Positions 1-11,560 of a stretch of 64,000 nt of DNA are shown one piece after another; within the stretch, counting starts at the first letter, position 1, and every line of letters begins with the position of its first letter. This stretch comes from Sclerurus mexicanus (Eukaryota; Chordata; Aves; Passeriformes; Furnariidae): NCBI GenBank assembly GCA_013396755.1, contig VWZF01002940.1:542501-606500 (forward strand). Direction: 5' to 3'. The notes under the pieces were generated by a model. That model was not told where the DNA came from, ran no database searches, and was given only the letters and a program-made list of their open reading frames with translations. Both the position numbers and the translations under genes were made by a program.

Positions 1-1721
1 CATGGAAACATCTCCAGGAACTGTGAGGAACCTCCACATGGCAGGAGGAAATGTCCACAGCTGATCACCGCTCACTCATCCCCCAGAACCGAGCCCCTGG
101 TCCTGCTTCCATGTTTTCATGTCACCGCTTTGGCACCCTCAGCGTTTGTCTTTGGCACTTCAGATATTTCTGACTGCTTTCTCAGCCTCTAGTGCTGGAA
201 GAATTTTACCTAAAAAGTGGAGAGAAATTCATTTTTTCTTTCCTTTTTTAACTTTCCATAGTCTTGGCAGCAAAGTGTGTCATGATGATGTTGGCAACAA
301 CATATTTGTGGCAGAAGGAAGAAAGAGAATCATAAAATATATGAAAGGAAAAGTTGACATTTTAATGAAATACCTTGTAACTTCTTGGAAAAAAAGTTAT
401 TAAAACACACTCAGTTTATAGCTGTTTGTACAGAATGGTTGCTCCTCGGGCCTTTAATAAAAATCACTTGTTAACGAAAAATAACAATGGCTAGAAGTGA
501 TTTTCAAACTTCATTGCTGGGGAGAATTTTAGATTTGGGACATTCTGGGCTTTTCTGAGCACTTGGAGATTGCTGGCACAAGCTTGAGGTTCTGGGAGAG
601 CAGCATGACTTGTTCCTCAGAATGGTGGAGCATCCAGCGTTCCTTTCCAAGGGTTACCAAAGCTGGCACTGACTCCTCAAATGAATTAGTTTATCTTAAA
701 TGCTTCCCTGCCAGATTACGGAATCAGAGAATATCCCACATCTAGTCCAGCTCCAAGAGTGGCCAATATTCCCTGCAGAGGTTTTGCCTGCCTTTGAAGG
801 AAGAAGGAAGGAAGGATGCAGCTCTGCAGACACTGAAGCCCAGGGACTCCTCCTGTTTTCCTTCCTGCCATTGCATCCAACCTCTGGAGTCATACATCTC
901 ATTTTAAGATGTCATAAATCCAAGGAAAAGCTTATTACTGAGAGCACAACAAAGCCAGAGGCTCTGGCATCAGCTGCACTATGTGAGGGTGACAAAGCAG
1001 CCATGCCTGGGTGTTCTCCGCTCAGGAATAAGAGGGAGAACATTCCCAGCCAGCCATGGATCTATCAGGAGGTGAGAAGAAAGAGTTGAGGACTACTGGA
1101 GCTTTTCTCCTGTCTTTTTCCCCCCAAACTGGGCTGGGTATGAAAATAAAGGGGAAAGACTGATGGAATACATTGGACATCCACCAGCTGATGATCAAAG
1201 CAGAACCTCAGGACAGGAACCTCAGACCTCCCTGTGTGATAAAGTGATTTCCAGCCCCAAACAAACCTGCCTGGTTTGGTGCCTCCTGTCTCTCCTTTTC
1301 AAGATGCAAATACTGGGGAAATTACCCTTCCCGCTGGTTTCAGCTACAGCTGTAGGAAGGACATGGTGTTTCTGGAAGGATTCTGACATTTGGATTTAGT
1401 TCCAAACCAAATAAGCTCCCCACTGTGTTCAACCAGACTCCACGGTGAAAAAAGAGCCCTCTTTTCAGGGAGAGCTGAGGCATTTCTTACACGACATGAT
1501 ACCATAAAGCTAAAAAGGACTTTCAAATGGAAGAGTCATTTCATGAGAGAATTGTAGGAACACAGTTAATTAATTCCCAGGAGAAGGAATCAGATGGGAC
1601 TCACGATGGGACTCCTGAGAGCTCCGAGGGGACAGGGGACAGCAGGATGGAATAGTTTTCTGGTAGTGAAAGGGGCTAAGAGGTCTGATTCTTCGGAAAC
1701 CATCCTGTCCACCTCCCACAG
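1..1721. other. Repeat-free interval, no gene recognised
   Basis: I find no recognisable exon, RNA gene or mobile element here. Short open frames occur on both strands, but none shows domain-like sequence or paired splice sites. A polypyrimidine tract ending in CAG closes the interval and leads into the candidate exon at 1722. Confidence 0.5.
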
Positions 1722-1819
1722 GGTGCGGGTTTAAAGTTCTCCAGGACACTGACCGTCCCTCATGGTGTGCTTGCTCATGGGGAGTAGAAAAGGTCCCCAA
1801 CCTCGCCTGGGATACCAAG
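1722..1819 (+). CDS. Putative 98-nt internal exon, weak
   Basis: What is seen: a pyrimidine tract ending in cacctcccacag lies directly upstream, and a full-consensus donor (AAG followed by GTAAGT) lies directly downstream at 1820. Of the three frames only one is open: starting at 1724 it gives 32 codons beginning CGFKVLQDTD and ending AWDTK. The other two frames have stops (TAG near 1785, TAA near 1733). The exon would begin with two bases of a split codon and end on a codon boundary. I do not recognise the peptide, and I see no partner exon within 5 kb. A CR1 tail begins 40 bp downstream. Splice-like pairs of this quality arise by chance in 64 kb, so this may be noise. Confidence 0.15.
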
Positions 1820-1861
1820 GTAAGTACAGAGGGACCGTGTTGGCTTCTGCCACAAGTTACT

Positions 1862-2038
1862 CATGGGATCCCAGGCTGGTTTGGGTTGGAAAGACCTTAA
1901 AGACCATCCAGTTCCACCTCTGCCACAGGCAGGAACACCTTCTACAAGCCCAGGTTGCTCCAAATCCAACACCCTTGAATATTTGCAGGCATGGGGCAGC
2001 CATGGCTTCTCTGGGCTACCAGTGTTTCACCACCAGTT
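1862..2038 (-). mobile_element. CR1 LINE 3' fragment
   Basis: The left edge is the reverse complement of a CR1 3' end (tttgggttggaaagacctta). It is followed by diverged caggttgctcc and ggggcagccatggcttctct blocks. It is the most diverged type-A CR1 in the window, with many substitutions and a damaged middle, so it is probably one of the oldest insertions here. Confidence 0.85.
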
Positions 2039-2389
2039 ATTTGGAGACGGTCATCCCAAAAACGACTCTTAAAAGTCCCAGGATCATCTCCCATGACATC
2101 CACAGAGTCCACACTGGAATGCTGTGTGCTTACACCAGAGCAGCACAGGGACACCCAGCCAGGAGCACTTACGGGATTCTCTGCGTTGTGTTCCTGGCCA
2201 GAGCTGGAAAAGCAGAGCAGAAACAGAGCACAAAAAGCAGAAGATGACTCTGATCAATTATTGGCCCTGCAGAACAGAAGCTGCTTTGGCAGATCATCTG
2301 ACAATCTCACAGCCTGGAAAAGAGCCTTGGTAACCAAATAAATTTCCTTTTATTGGCAGCTACTGATAAAGATTCCCAACAGTGGCCTG

Positions 2390-2640
2390 GACAGCAGGGG
2401 ATTGAAATGCATGTTGCCAATTAAAGCTCCGGGTCGCCACCACTGGGTAACGATGCCACTTGGGGAAGGCTTATGTTGTTTTATTTTATTTATGTTCTGC
2501 TCGAGAACTTTGTTATTAATTAGCATGCAAACTTCAGTTAATGATCAATCCCTACCACAATTACAGTATCAGTTATAGAGTCTAATTAAGAACTGGTGAG
2601 TGATTGGAATTCCAATATGGGGATACAGGCACAGGCTGCA
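2390..2640. promoter_or_regulatory. Putative enhancer-like block with homeodomain and octamer motifs
   Basis: This is repeat-free, AT-rich sequence with a TTAATTA core at 2516-2522, an ATGCAAA octamer-like site at 2525-2531 directly adjacent, and further taatga and ctaatta-type motifs to about 2590. This grammar is typical of conserved vertebrate developmental enhancers. Conservation itself cannot be seen from one genome, so the call is inference. Confidence 0.25.
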
Positions 2641-4224
2641 ATCCTAAACAAATAGCAGTGGGAAGTTGCTGAACAAAAGATTATCTAAGCTTTAATATCA
2701 ACTGACAAAACTCTTTCACTGTGGATCATCAGCTTCCAGCCCTATTATTACAAACAAATGCCCAATTTCTGCTAATTCCCAATGCTAATTCCTTCAAATC
2801 ATTATTTTGTATACATTGTGTTAAGGCTTTTCACTTGTTTAAATTTGCATAATTACAGCAATTGTCTTCTAAGCTTTGCTCTGCTGAAATAATTCTAATT
2901 TGGGATTTAGCCCGTTTTGAAAGATTAGGCAACTTCTGCAGAGCAACATATCTGGAGCTGGCACTGCCTGGATCTTCTGCGATTCCTCCCAAGCACAAGG
3001 AGGCAGCTTGGAAGGACCAGAGGGGAATATCCATGTGCACATGGATGCAGAGGGGATGTGAGTGCAACACAAGGAGCAAAGCATCTCTGGGATAACCTTT
3101 ATGGATGTACTACAGCTGTGATATCCCAACCCCAAACCAAACCCAGTAACTCCTTTGTGTGCCATGTGATATTGTCTTGGTGGTGGATCTTTGTGAGAAT
3201 GACTATGTTGTGCATGTTTGTGTTGAGGAGTGAAAGTTGTTGCCCTTATAAAGCACTTAAGCCGCCCACAAACATATTTCCCTCTTAGCAGCTCCTTTAA
3301 TTTCCCCTTAATTATCTTCCCCATTATCAGGCAGTTCCTCTGCAGGTGCCTTGATGTTTTAGGTATTTTTCCCCTTTCAAGGATCCTCAGCGTTGGGACC
3401 ATTCTGGACTGGCTTTTTCACACCCTGGTTGGAGTAGGCGAAGAACTGCAGTACTCAGAAATAATTGAATAATTATTGTTCCTCCTGCAAAGGAGTTTTA
3501 TCGTCACCAAGTGCTTCTGGAAGGAGGGACCTGGCCATGGCACTGCCAACCAACTTACTCTTCCCGGGCTTTGTATTAATCCTGGGGTTGTTTTTCCATC
3601 AGGGACGTGTGTTCCCCCATTGCTGGGGAGCTGCTGTCCTGTCTTTTGGCCATTACTTTCTATCTATTATTATTTTATTTCTATTATTATACTATTATTT
3701 ATGGTCTTGGGCTTGGAGGGTGTCTGTGGGTCCCTTCCATCTCAGGATATTCTGGGATTGGAGGGTTCTGTTCCCTGAGCTTTCAGACTCTTGCTGTCCA
3801 TGTTAAATCACTGACAGGGCTGAGTTTGTTCTCACCCTGTCCCCAGGTTTGTCACAGACATTTCACATTCCTAATGACTCCCACCCTGAGCTCCATCTGC
3901 CTTTCCTCCAGAATAAAATCCCCGTGGCTCCACCTCTCCAGGATAGTTTATGCTGAACTTTGTCCATATCTCCTGGCTTCCTTCCACTTCACCCTCTTAT
4001 CTGCCTAATTATTAGTGCAGGGGGAGCAGAGCTCATCTCTGCTGTAGGTTATCTATATTTCAAAAGCTTCTCATCCCAATTCTCAGCCCCTGTTCTCTGC
4101 CTTCTGCCTCTGTGTCTGCCCTTTGAAGCATCTCAGCTCCCTTTCATCTGCTGCCAGTTCAGCTTACTCCTTCCATACCTGTGCTCTGAAATATGCTCTG
4201 CGCACACACAGATGAGATAACCTG
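2641..4224. other. Non-genic interval with an (ATT)-rich patch
   Basis: I see no gene or mobile element. An imperfect ATT/ATTT microsatellite-like patch lies at 3661-3703. The remainder is unique sequence with short chance reading frames only. Confidence 0.5.
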
Positions 4225-4660
4225 CTGCTTATTAAAACCAGAGCTATCAAAAGGCAATCAGCAGCTCAATAACACGAGTCAGAGTCCCTCAAGTTTTATG
4301 CAAAGGAGATATTAAGGAGTTGTTCCTTTGAGAGGAAGGAAGAGCTGGTGTTTGGGTTGGGATCTGCTCTGTGCGTGAGGCAATTCCGAGTGAAACCCCA
4401 AAAGAGTCGTATATTAAGTATGAAAACCCCTCTCGTTGCCTAAAAATTCACAGCCATGTAAACAGCCCTTTTCTTCACCATCACTGCTAGAAAAAAGCAT
4501 CATTTTCCTTTCACATGCTGTAACAAATTGTTAAATTTTGTCATATTTGTGTCCTGATTTAATCTAGTTCAAAAGAAACAAAAAATTCTTATTGCCCATT
4601 TCAGTCGCCTGTCTCTCGCCTAAACATCTGCCAGATGTTTTAACCTCCTAGAAACAGGCT
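4225..4660. promoter_or_regulatory. Putative regulatory block with paired E-boxes
   Basis: This is repeat-free DNA ending in a perfect 19-bp palindrome at 4622-4640 (nine-base arms around one base). It places CATCTG and CAGATG E-boxes back to back. An ATGCAAAG motif lies near 4300. E-boxes of the CAGATG class are bound by neurogenic and myogenic bHLH dimers. The enhancer reading is inference. Confidence 0.25.
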
Positions 4661-5114
4661 AAAAAAAAAAATCACCTATATCCACCTGAAGTTTATTTTG
4701 CCTCATTTCAGGAGGAGAGGTGAAAAAGGGGGTTTGTTCCCGTTCCACCATGTGTCCCACGACCTTTGGAAGCCACTCTGCAACACCTAAATGCCAGAGC
4801 AGCACAGTTTTAGTTATTTGGGGCTCAGAGGCTAAAAAAACCCCCATAAGCCTGGAACTCTTTTTGCATACAAAACAGTCCTCAATCATTTTTTCCCCCC
4901 CAAACAAAACATCAAATAAGCCAGTCCCTTCAGAAGGTGCAGCTGAGCAGAGCCTGTCACACCGCCAGGGTGGGAATGGCTCGGGGAATTCTCCCTCTGC
5001 AGCCACCCGAAACCAGCCTGGCCGTGTTTCTTTTCCACCAGCCTGGCTCACCAGAGTACATGTCCCCTTTCTTCTCCCCCTGCAGGGCCAGAGGGTATCA
5101 GGCTTTCAAAGCCG

Positions 5115-5154
5115 TCATATTTGTCATTCATCCATCATATTTGTCATTCATCCA
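5115..5154 (+). repeat. Perfect 20-bp tandem duplication
   Basis: Two identical head-to-tail copies of a 20-bp unit beginning tcatatttgtcattc. The absence of any mismatch points to a recent slippage or duplication event, or to a polymorphic locus. Confidence 0.9.
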
Positions 5155-5436
5155 GCATTTTTGCTTCCCTTCAGCTCCAGGCAGTGGCAATTTGTGTAGG
5201 TGAGGGAGGGGGGCTGGAGGGAAAACCCTCTAATGGGTTTCTGCAGTGGGTTAATTTTTTTAAATGAGCATCTTTTGAAAGTGAAGTGGCTGAGGGGGGA
5301 TCGATAAGGACAAGGAAGTGCCCCGAGGAACACAACAGGACATGTCCCGCACGGCCCCAGAGCTGAGATCATTTCCATGGATAGGGGAAAAAAAAATGAG
5401 CCAAATAACTTGTTCTTTTTGATTTTTGTTTTCCAC

Positions 5437-5588
5437 ATGGCACAGGTTGGGCAGAGAAGCTGTGGCTGCCCCTGGATCCCTGGAAATGTCCAAGGCCAGG
5501 TTGGAGCCACCTGGGACAGTGGAAGGTGTCAGGGTTGGAACTGGATGATTTTTAAGGTCCCTTAGCACCCAAACCATGATTCTATGAA
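5437..5588 (+). mobile_element. CR1 LINE 3' fragment (type A)
   Basis: Begins at ggcacaggttgggcagagaa and runs through the ctgtggctgcccctggatcc block to a CR1 3' terminus with a tgattctatgaa tail. The segment just before the 3' end has lost the usual ccctgcccatggcagg block, so it carries an internal deletion. Confidence 0.93.
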
Positions 5589-6265
5589 AACTTTCTGCTA
5601 AGTACTCTCTGTCAAAAAAATCACATTTCCAAAATGAGATAAAATGAAAAACAAATTAAAAAAACTAATAACTTCTTTGCTTTCCTTTTTAGTTTCCTAC
5701 GGACGAGCTCTAGGAATCAGCTCCCTGGTTGTGCCAGAAGCCTCTTCCTCCCGATCGGAAAATTCCTTCTGAAGGAGTACACGACGATGCAAATGATCCA
5801 ATTTGCAAAAGGTCTGCTCTGATACAGAACACGCATCAAATATACATGAGGGACTCTGAATAGTAACTGCAGCTCGCAGAGCAATGAGTGTAATTATCAT
5901 CCCAGATTACTTAAAATACAAATTGGCGTCAAATTCCAGTAGCCAAGACGAGGGCAATGGCAATTCTGGTCAGACACAGTACTCTTTTGCCTTTGAATGG
6001 AAGGTAAATAAACTGCAAAATTCAAACCATCCTGGTATGAAATGAATTCTAATTCAAATATTACATGTGGGACTACAGCTCTTTTTGCTTTTAGACTTCA
6101 GAGAACTGTTCACTGCCCTGTTGCTTTTGGGGAAGAAGAGGAAGGGAAAGAAATGCAGAATTAATTTGTTTTGATTTTATTTTTTGGATCTCTACTTTGA
6201 TATTTATTTATATAAAATATCCTAGAACAGTTGCAATGATTTCCAGGACAAGCAATTAAATAGAA
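5589..6265. other. Non-genic AT-rich interval
   Basis: Unique sequence between two oppositely oriented CR1 pieces. It has A-rich and T-rich stretches but no exon, RNA or repeat I can support. Confidence 0.5.
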
Positions 6266-6482
6266 TTAGAGGTTGGTTTGGGTTGGAAGGGACATTCAAG
6301 CTCAGGGACAGTGCCATGGGCAAGGACACCTGATGGTTCCAAGCCCCGTCCAACCTGGCCTTGGACACTTCCAGGGATCCAGGGGCAGCCACAGCTTCTC
6401 TGCCCAACCTGTGCCAGCCCCTGCCCACCCTCCCAGCCAGCAATCCCTTCCCAATATCCCATCTAAATCCCTCAGGACCCGC
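6266..6482 (-). mobile_element. CR1 LINE 3' fragment (type A)
   Basis: Reverse-complement CR1: the 3' end lies at the left (ggtttgggttggaagggaca). It is followed by the caagccccgtccaacctggc, gatccaggggcagccacagc and cagccagcaatcccttccca blocks, ending near catctaaatccctcagga. It is well preserved and faces the plus-strand copy at 5437 in inverted orientation. Confidence 0.95.
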
Positions 6483-8309
6483 AAACCTCCAAGAATAGGG
6501 ATGGCACAACCTGGAGGCACGACTCCCTCGCACTCTGGACATTCCTATTTCCAAACCTCTGTTGCCACTTCTTCTTCCACCCCTCACTGCGGTGAGCAGA
6601 GGCACAACCGTGTCCCTCCACACCCTGTTCCCACAGCCCGGGATGCAGCTGATTCCAGCTCCTGCCCCTTTTCTCCGGGGCTGTTCCCAAACCAGCTCCA
6701 CATTCCTGGAGCATCCCAAACCCCACGTGCTGCCCTCGGCCACCTGAGCCCTCAAGGCTGAGCTCCAGGGGCTCCTGCCCTGCCTGCAGGTGCCACGTGG
6801 GGCTCCTGGCATGGCAACAAGGTCAATGATGATGGTGCTCGCTCCCTTCCCAGTGCGGCAGAGGTCAAGCTGTTACTAAATGAAGGGGTATTCCTCATTT
6901 GTGGAAAGATTTGGGAGCGCTGCCGGTGTGGGATGGCAAAGACAAGCACTGGAGAGGGGAGAAGGAGGAGCTGGGCTGGGCTCTGTGGCTGAGAGCGATG
7001 CTGATGGGAGCACTCGCTGACACCTTCGGAGTTCCAGCCCCACAAAGGAATGCTGTGGCTGACATCAATAATTCCTAGAAAACAGAGAGATGATAAAATG
7101 GCACAATAAAGCAGGATTTGCACTGCAGCAGGCGTGTTTCAGACTCCAAATGCAAGAGCTGTCCCCTAGGGATAGCTGTTAGTGGAGAGAAATATTAGGA
7201 TCCGTGATTGTTATTTGTTGTGCACCTCTGCAGCTCGAACATCTGCACGGCTTGTGCTTCCACAGCTCTGAGCTGGGGAGAAAAGATTGCTGCGACAATA
7301 ATTACTCACAAATTGCACTGAGGAAACACTTTCCCTTCCAAACACAAATCACATGTAATGCCAGCACCGGCTGTCCAAGGGACAGGGATATTTGTAAGCA
7401 GGACCACGAGCAGGTTGTACAAAACAAAGCTGGAGAGTTTCTGCCAGCTCAAAGAAACACGAAGAACTTCAGGCTCTGGAGGGATTTCTCCGGTTTCAAT
7501 GATGATCCTTTACAGAGCACACTAGGGCTGGAACAGTTGCACAGATTTGGTGCCATCAGGCTGATCTCAATTTAGGAAAGTTCTGCCCCTCCCACCTGGG
7601 AGTGGAATAGGAGGAATCGCAGACTGTGAAAACGGGGAGGATTTGAGATGGGGCCTCCGAGACTTGCATTTCTGAAAGGCAGCAACACAAGATGGTGTGA
7701 GCTGAGGCTTTTTGGAGACATGGGGAAATCACCGCCGCTCGCACAGCTGGAACTTCCTGGATATTTAACCTTTGGAATGGTGGGTACAGCAGGTTATTGG
7801 CTTTGCCCTGCGCAGAGCTCGCTTAGTACGCTGGGAACGTGCCCAGGGATATTCCAGCTGTACCTCCCAAAGCCCAGACCCACTCAGGGAACTCAACTTC
7901 CCATCTACCCAAAGTTTATGCTCAGGATCCACAGCAGGACTTCTGAGAGGATGAAATACGGCCCCAGTGCCGGGCTGGGAGGTGTGAACATTCCTCAAAG
8001 GGATGTTTCTGTCCTAGAAAGCAAATCCCTTGCTGGCACCAAGGGCCTCCAGTTGTTCCAATCATCCCTGCTCAGTTTGGGTTTTGAGCAGCAAAGCGAA
8101 ACTTCAGCCCTCACACACACAAACACAACAATTCTGGGAGGCAGCAGGATCATTTCCCTGGGATTTCTGCTGTTGTTCTCCCTCCTTGGCCCCGTGTGTC
8201 AGCAGAGCTGTAACTCCGGGGGGAAAAGGATGAAATTCATTAAAAATCTCATGTCGGTCGTGTCTTGTTGTGCTCTCTGGCAGGCTGAGCCTGCTGAAGA
8301 AGTCAGAAA
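6483..8309. other. Interval without recognisable gene
   Basis: Contains the longest N-free open frame not interrupted by a repeat (7648-8313, plus, 221 codons). Its translation shows no domain, signal or repeat organisation that I recognise. A short CA-rich patch lies at 8109-8128. I see nothing else. Confidence 0.45.
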
Positions 8310-8480
8310 ATAAATGAGTGTACTCTGGCAGTGCAGCACGTGGGTATCACCAACTCCTGAATAACATTTACATGGCTTAAGAATAGGCCATTCCCCTGAA
8401 CTGAGAACGGCAGTTCATTGTTGAATTAGAGAGCACTGGAAATAATTAATGCAGACATCCTGGAACAACGGGATGAAGGG
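8310..8480. promoter_or_regulatory. Putative non-coding regulatory block, weak
   Basis: Repeat-free sequence with ataattaatg and an attcattgttgaattaga segment, resembling SOX (cattgtt) and homeodomain (taattaa) sites. There is no direct evidence of function; it needs alignment to other birds and reptiles. Confidence 0.15.
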
Positions 8481-9024
8481 CTAATCCTGCCCTGTTTGGA
8501 ATTAGGAAACACTAAATCATTTCATGCCGCTGCCAAAGGAGTTTGCTCGGGAGACTGAAAGAAATGCAGACTTTTTTTCCTGTCAGTTCTGTGTTTTCAT
8601 TTGAATGCAGATCAGAGGTTTGAGTGCTTGGTACGAGCTGATCAGAAAACTGGGTGTTTTCTAAGGCACAATTCAGGCAGTAGGAAAGGTTAGAAAACTC
8701 CATTGTCTGTTTGGAATTTCAGCACCTGGAATACAAAAGCACCGAAAGCACAGAATTTGGATTATTTCTTTTTATGGTGCTCTTCTTGTCAATATTAACT
8801 CAAATATTATCTGGGTTCTTTCCTCTTGCCAGGACTTCCCAGGTGACTCTGGGAATATATGGAGCATGTTCCCAGCTCTTCTGTCAGCAGCTCCCAAATT
8901 CCCGCTGATCCCTGGATCCTTGTGCAGTTCCTGTCAATGCTGATATGGCAAGTTCAGACCTGGGGATGATGGTTGCACTTAGAAGAAATATTTTCTACCA
9001 CCTACATGATGGTTTGGGTCATGA

Positions 9025-9172
9025 TGTCCCATCCCAGGGAGTGTTCCAGGCCAGGCTGGACGGGACTTGGAGCAACCTGGAATAGTGGAAGGTGTCCCTG
9101 CCCATGGCTGGGGTGGCACTGGATGGGCTTTGAGGTCCCTTCCAAACCAAACCATTCCGGGATTCCATGGTC
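9025..9172 (+). mobile_element. CR1 LINE 3' fragment (type A)
   Basis: Starts within the gtgttccaggccaggctgga block, continues through ggtgtccctgcccatggctg, and ends at ttccgggattccatggtcct. It is 5' truncated to the last ~150 bp, the usual CR1 pattern. Confidence 0.92.
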
Positions 9173-9624
9173 CTATTATTGTCCTGAATGGGAATGATCC
9201 GTTAAATACATTTTTATTTAAGAAAAATAGGGGGGTGGAAAAAATTAGAAAATTGAAAGAAAATCTTTCATTTTGCAGGAAATTGAGATTTTTCTGATTG
9301 AGCAGATCAAACTCTGATTGCCATCTTGTTTCATCTTGGAAAAAAAAGCCAGTTTCAGCCACCACAAAGAGACAGTGTTTTGTTCCCAGTGAAGTCCTCT
9401 GCAGGCTGCTGTTCTGCCAGGTCACCCTCAGACCCTCAAACTTTCACTCTACACCCAAATTCTTCCCAAATCTGACCAAACCCTGCGAGGCGGTGCCTGA
9501 AGGACATGCCGGGCACTAAGCCAAAGCTGAAGTCACGCTTTGCACAGGACGAGGGGTCGGTTTGGATGAAATATCCACCCCCACAATCAGGAGGGACGTT
9601 CTCCATCCAGCAACACAAAACACA

Positions 9625-9907
9625 ACCTTGCTCTGCGTGCGTTGTGCCGCCTGGCACCGGAGCGGCACCAGGGAGCTCGGCGAGGCAGCCAGCTGTCCTC
9701 ACCTTCCAGAGAAACCCGGGCGTGCCCCTTCCAGCCAGCAGAGACATTGGCACACCACGAGGAAGGGCAAACACGGCAAGGAGCGCCCGAGGAAATCCTC
9801 AAGCAGGAACCCCTGAACCGTGCACGTGCGCTACAGAGGAGGGAGCGCCAGGCTGGGCACGGAAAGCTCCGTCGCGGGCGAGGTGTGCACGGGGTATAAA
9901 GAATAAA
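9625..9907 (+). promoter_or_regulatory. CpG-rich segment ending in a TATA-like motif
   Basis: By eye about twenty CpG dinucleotides fall in 270 bp, well above the neighbouring DNA. The segment ends with TATAAAG at 9895-9901, immediately followed by AATAAA at 9902-9907. It could be a small unmethylated element or a cryptic promoter, but the overlapping AATAAA may be coincidental. No open frame downstream supports a gene start. Confidence 0.2.
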
Positions 9908-10384
9908 TGCATGTCTTGTGTGGGCAGTGGGGAAATGCAGCAGGGGTAGAGCCCAGAGCTGCACGCAGCAATGCCGGTGCTACAGCTGCAGTTTTCCTTG
10001 GAAAAGAGTCAGCTGCTCCCTGGAGGGGTGAGGGGTTTGGGATCCCCCACCACCCCCGAGCTGCTTTCTCAGGGCTCTGTCACAACCAGAGGGATAAGCA
10101 CCTGTGGCCTCAGGAAACACAGCCCATTCCTTCACACCAGCACGTTCCACACCTATGGAAAGGAGCAGCAAAGAAGGAAAAGGTAAATGAAAATTGAAAC
10201 CTGCAGCTCGGGGCTGGTAAAAAAAAATTGGGAATTACCTCATTGTCTTTTGATGGAGGAAACTCGGACAAACATGGAAAGTGATCCTACTTTTACACCA
10301 TAAAACTCACCACCAGCAAGAGGAGAGGAGTTTGCTAAAAGACACATTTTTTGAGATGCCGTTTGTGTTTGCGCCCATCTGGAA
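9908..10384. other. Interval with nothing recognised
   Basis: Unique sequence without exon signals or known repeats. Confidence 0.45.
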
Positions 10385-10660
10385 TGATCAGCCCTGATTT
10401 ACTGGCCCGGATCGGATTGCTGCCGCAGCTGAAGGCATGATAATAGCCCGGGATAAATGGTGGTGCTGCCGGCTGGTGATGGATCGAAGCACCGCTGCAT
10501 TCATCAGTGTGCCTCTGAGCTTGGCAAGTGATGCTTCTGGAGGGCTGTAAACCAGGCTGGAGGAGAAGTGCCAGTGCCTCCCGCTGCTGGGATGCACAGG
10601 GACTCTCTCAGGGCTGTTTTAATTAGGGATGATTAATTACAGTAACAATCCACGCTTTGC
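10385..10660. promoter_or_regulatory. Putative non-coding regulatory block
   Basis: A repeat-free block of even base composition without low complexity. It has a gggataaatgg motif near 10450 and a homeodomain cluster (ttttaattagggatgattaa) at its right end. It looks like a conserved non-coding element, but conservation is not visible here. Confidence 0.2.
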
Positions 10661-11159
10661 TGCGGGCAGGCAGGTGGGGCTGGTCACCGCAGCCAGAGTG
10701 GCCCCAATCACCACCTCATCCCAACACCGCCCTTCCACACTTTCAGTTCCCAGTCAATCACAGGATTTTTATAGTTATTTTATAGTTATTTATTCTCCCA
10801 GTTCACCTGATCTCCTAAAAATATTTGGCACTTCAGCATCCTCCCAAGGAAAGTCCCTTGGTCTGCAAAGCTGCCTGGTTTTTACGTCCTAAATGTTGCA
10901 TAAAGAAGTGAAAATCTTCACAAAAATTAGTAAAGGAAGAATATTATTAAATAAAGACCATTGTCATGCCGGTACATTGAGCAGGACCCGTGATTTCACC
11001 CGGTATCCACAGAAATTTCACACCATCATAAAGCCCTTCACCGGAGGTCCAGAAATGACAAAGCAATGACAAAACCCCGTGTTCGCCACGAGAGAAGTAA
11101 AAACTGCAGCCGTGTGACAACCCTCGAGGACTCAGAAGCCGAGGCACTTGTCAATCTGC

Positions 11160-11560
11160 ATTTCTGAAATTTTGGGGCCCTTTCTGCTCAATTAGAGGGC
11201 GAGGATTGAAGGTGCAGAGCCCGTGTCTGTACCGGTGGTGATCACTCCGCTGAGCACCGCGCCACAGCCAGGGACGACTCCCGGCTCCCGCCCCGCCGTC
11301 ACGGCGCGTGAGTCGCAGCTTTTGTTTTTATTGACACTGGCAGACAAAAGGATAAAAATAATCACCAGAAGTGTTAGAACAAGGCAACAAATAAGAGATT
11401 CCCGGAGATTTTATAATTGTGGGTAGAGCTGTCAGATGGATGCTGGAGCTGACAGCAGACGAATGTTGCATTGCGATGCGCGGGGACCCTTCTCGTGTTG
11501 TCAGACTCCACAACAATGCACATTACAATAAATTAATGAGCCAGCTGAGTTTCCAAGTGC
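11160..11560. promoter_or_regulatory. CpG micro-cluster joined to a regulatory-like block
   Basis: Positions 11221-11318 hold 14 CpG dinucleotides in about 98 bp (for example gtcacggcgcgtgagtcgca), against CpG-poor surroundings. Directly downstream lies repeat-free DNA with two gctgtcag/gctgacag sites (MEIS/TGIF-like TGACAG) near 11430-11455 and a cattacaataaattaatgag motif near 11522. The juxtaposition resembles a CpG-marked developmental enhancer. This is an inference. Confidence 0.25.

Noticed and set aside
2166..2215. Minus-strand donor GTAAGT with a tctgcttttccag acceptor, 31 nt apart
   Set aside because: Very short, no coding signature and no partner exon; less convincing than the called candidates.
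7648..8313. 221-codon open frame on the plus strand
   Set aside because: No recognisable domain or codon-like periodicity, no splice context, overlapping frames on the other strand, and ordinary length for chance in GC-rich DNA.
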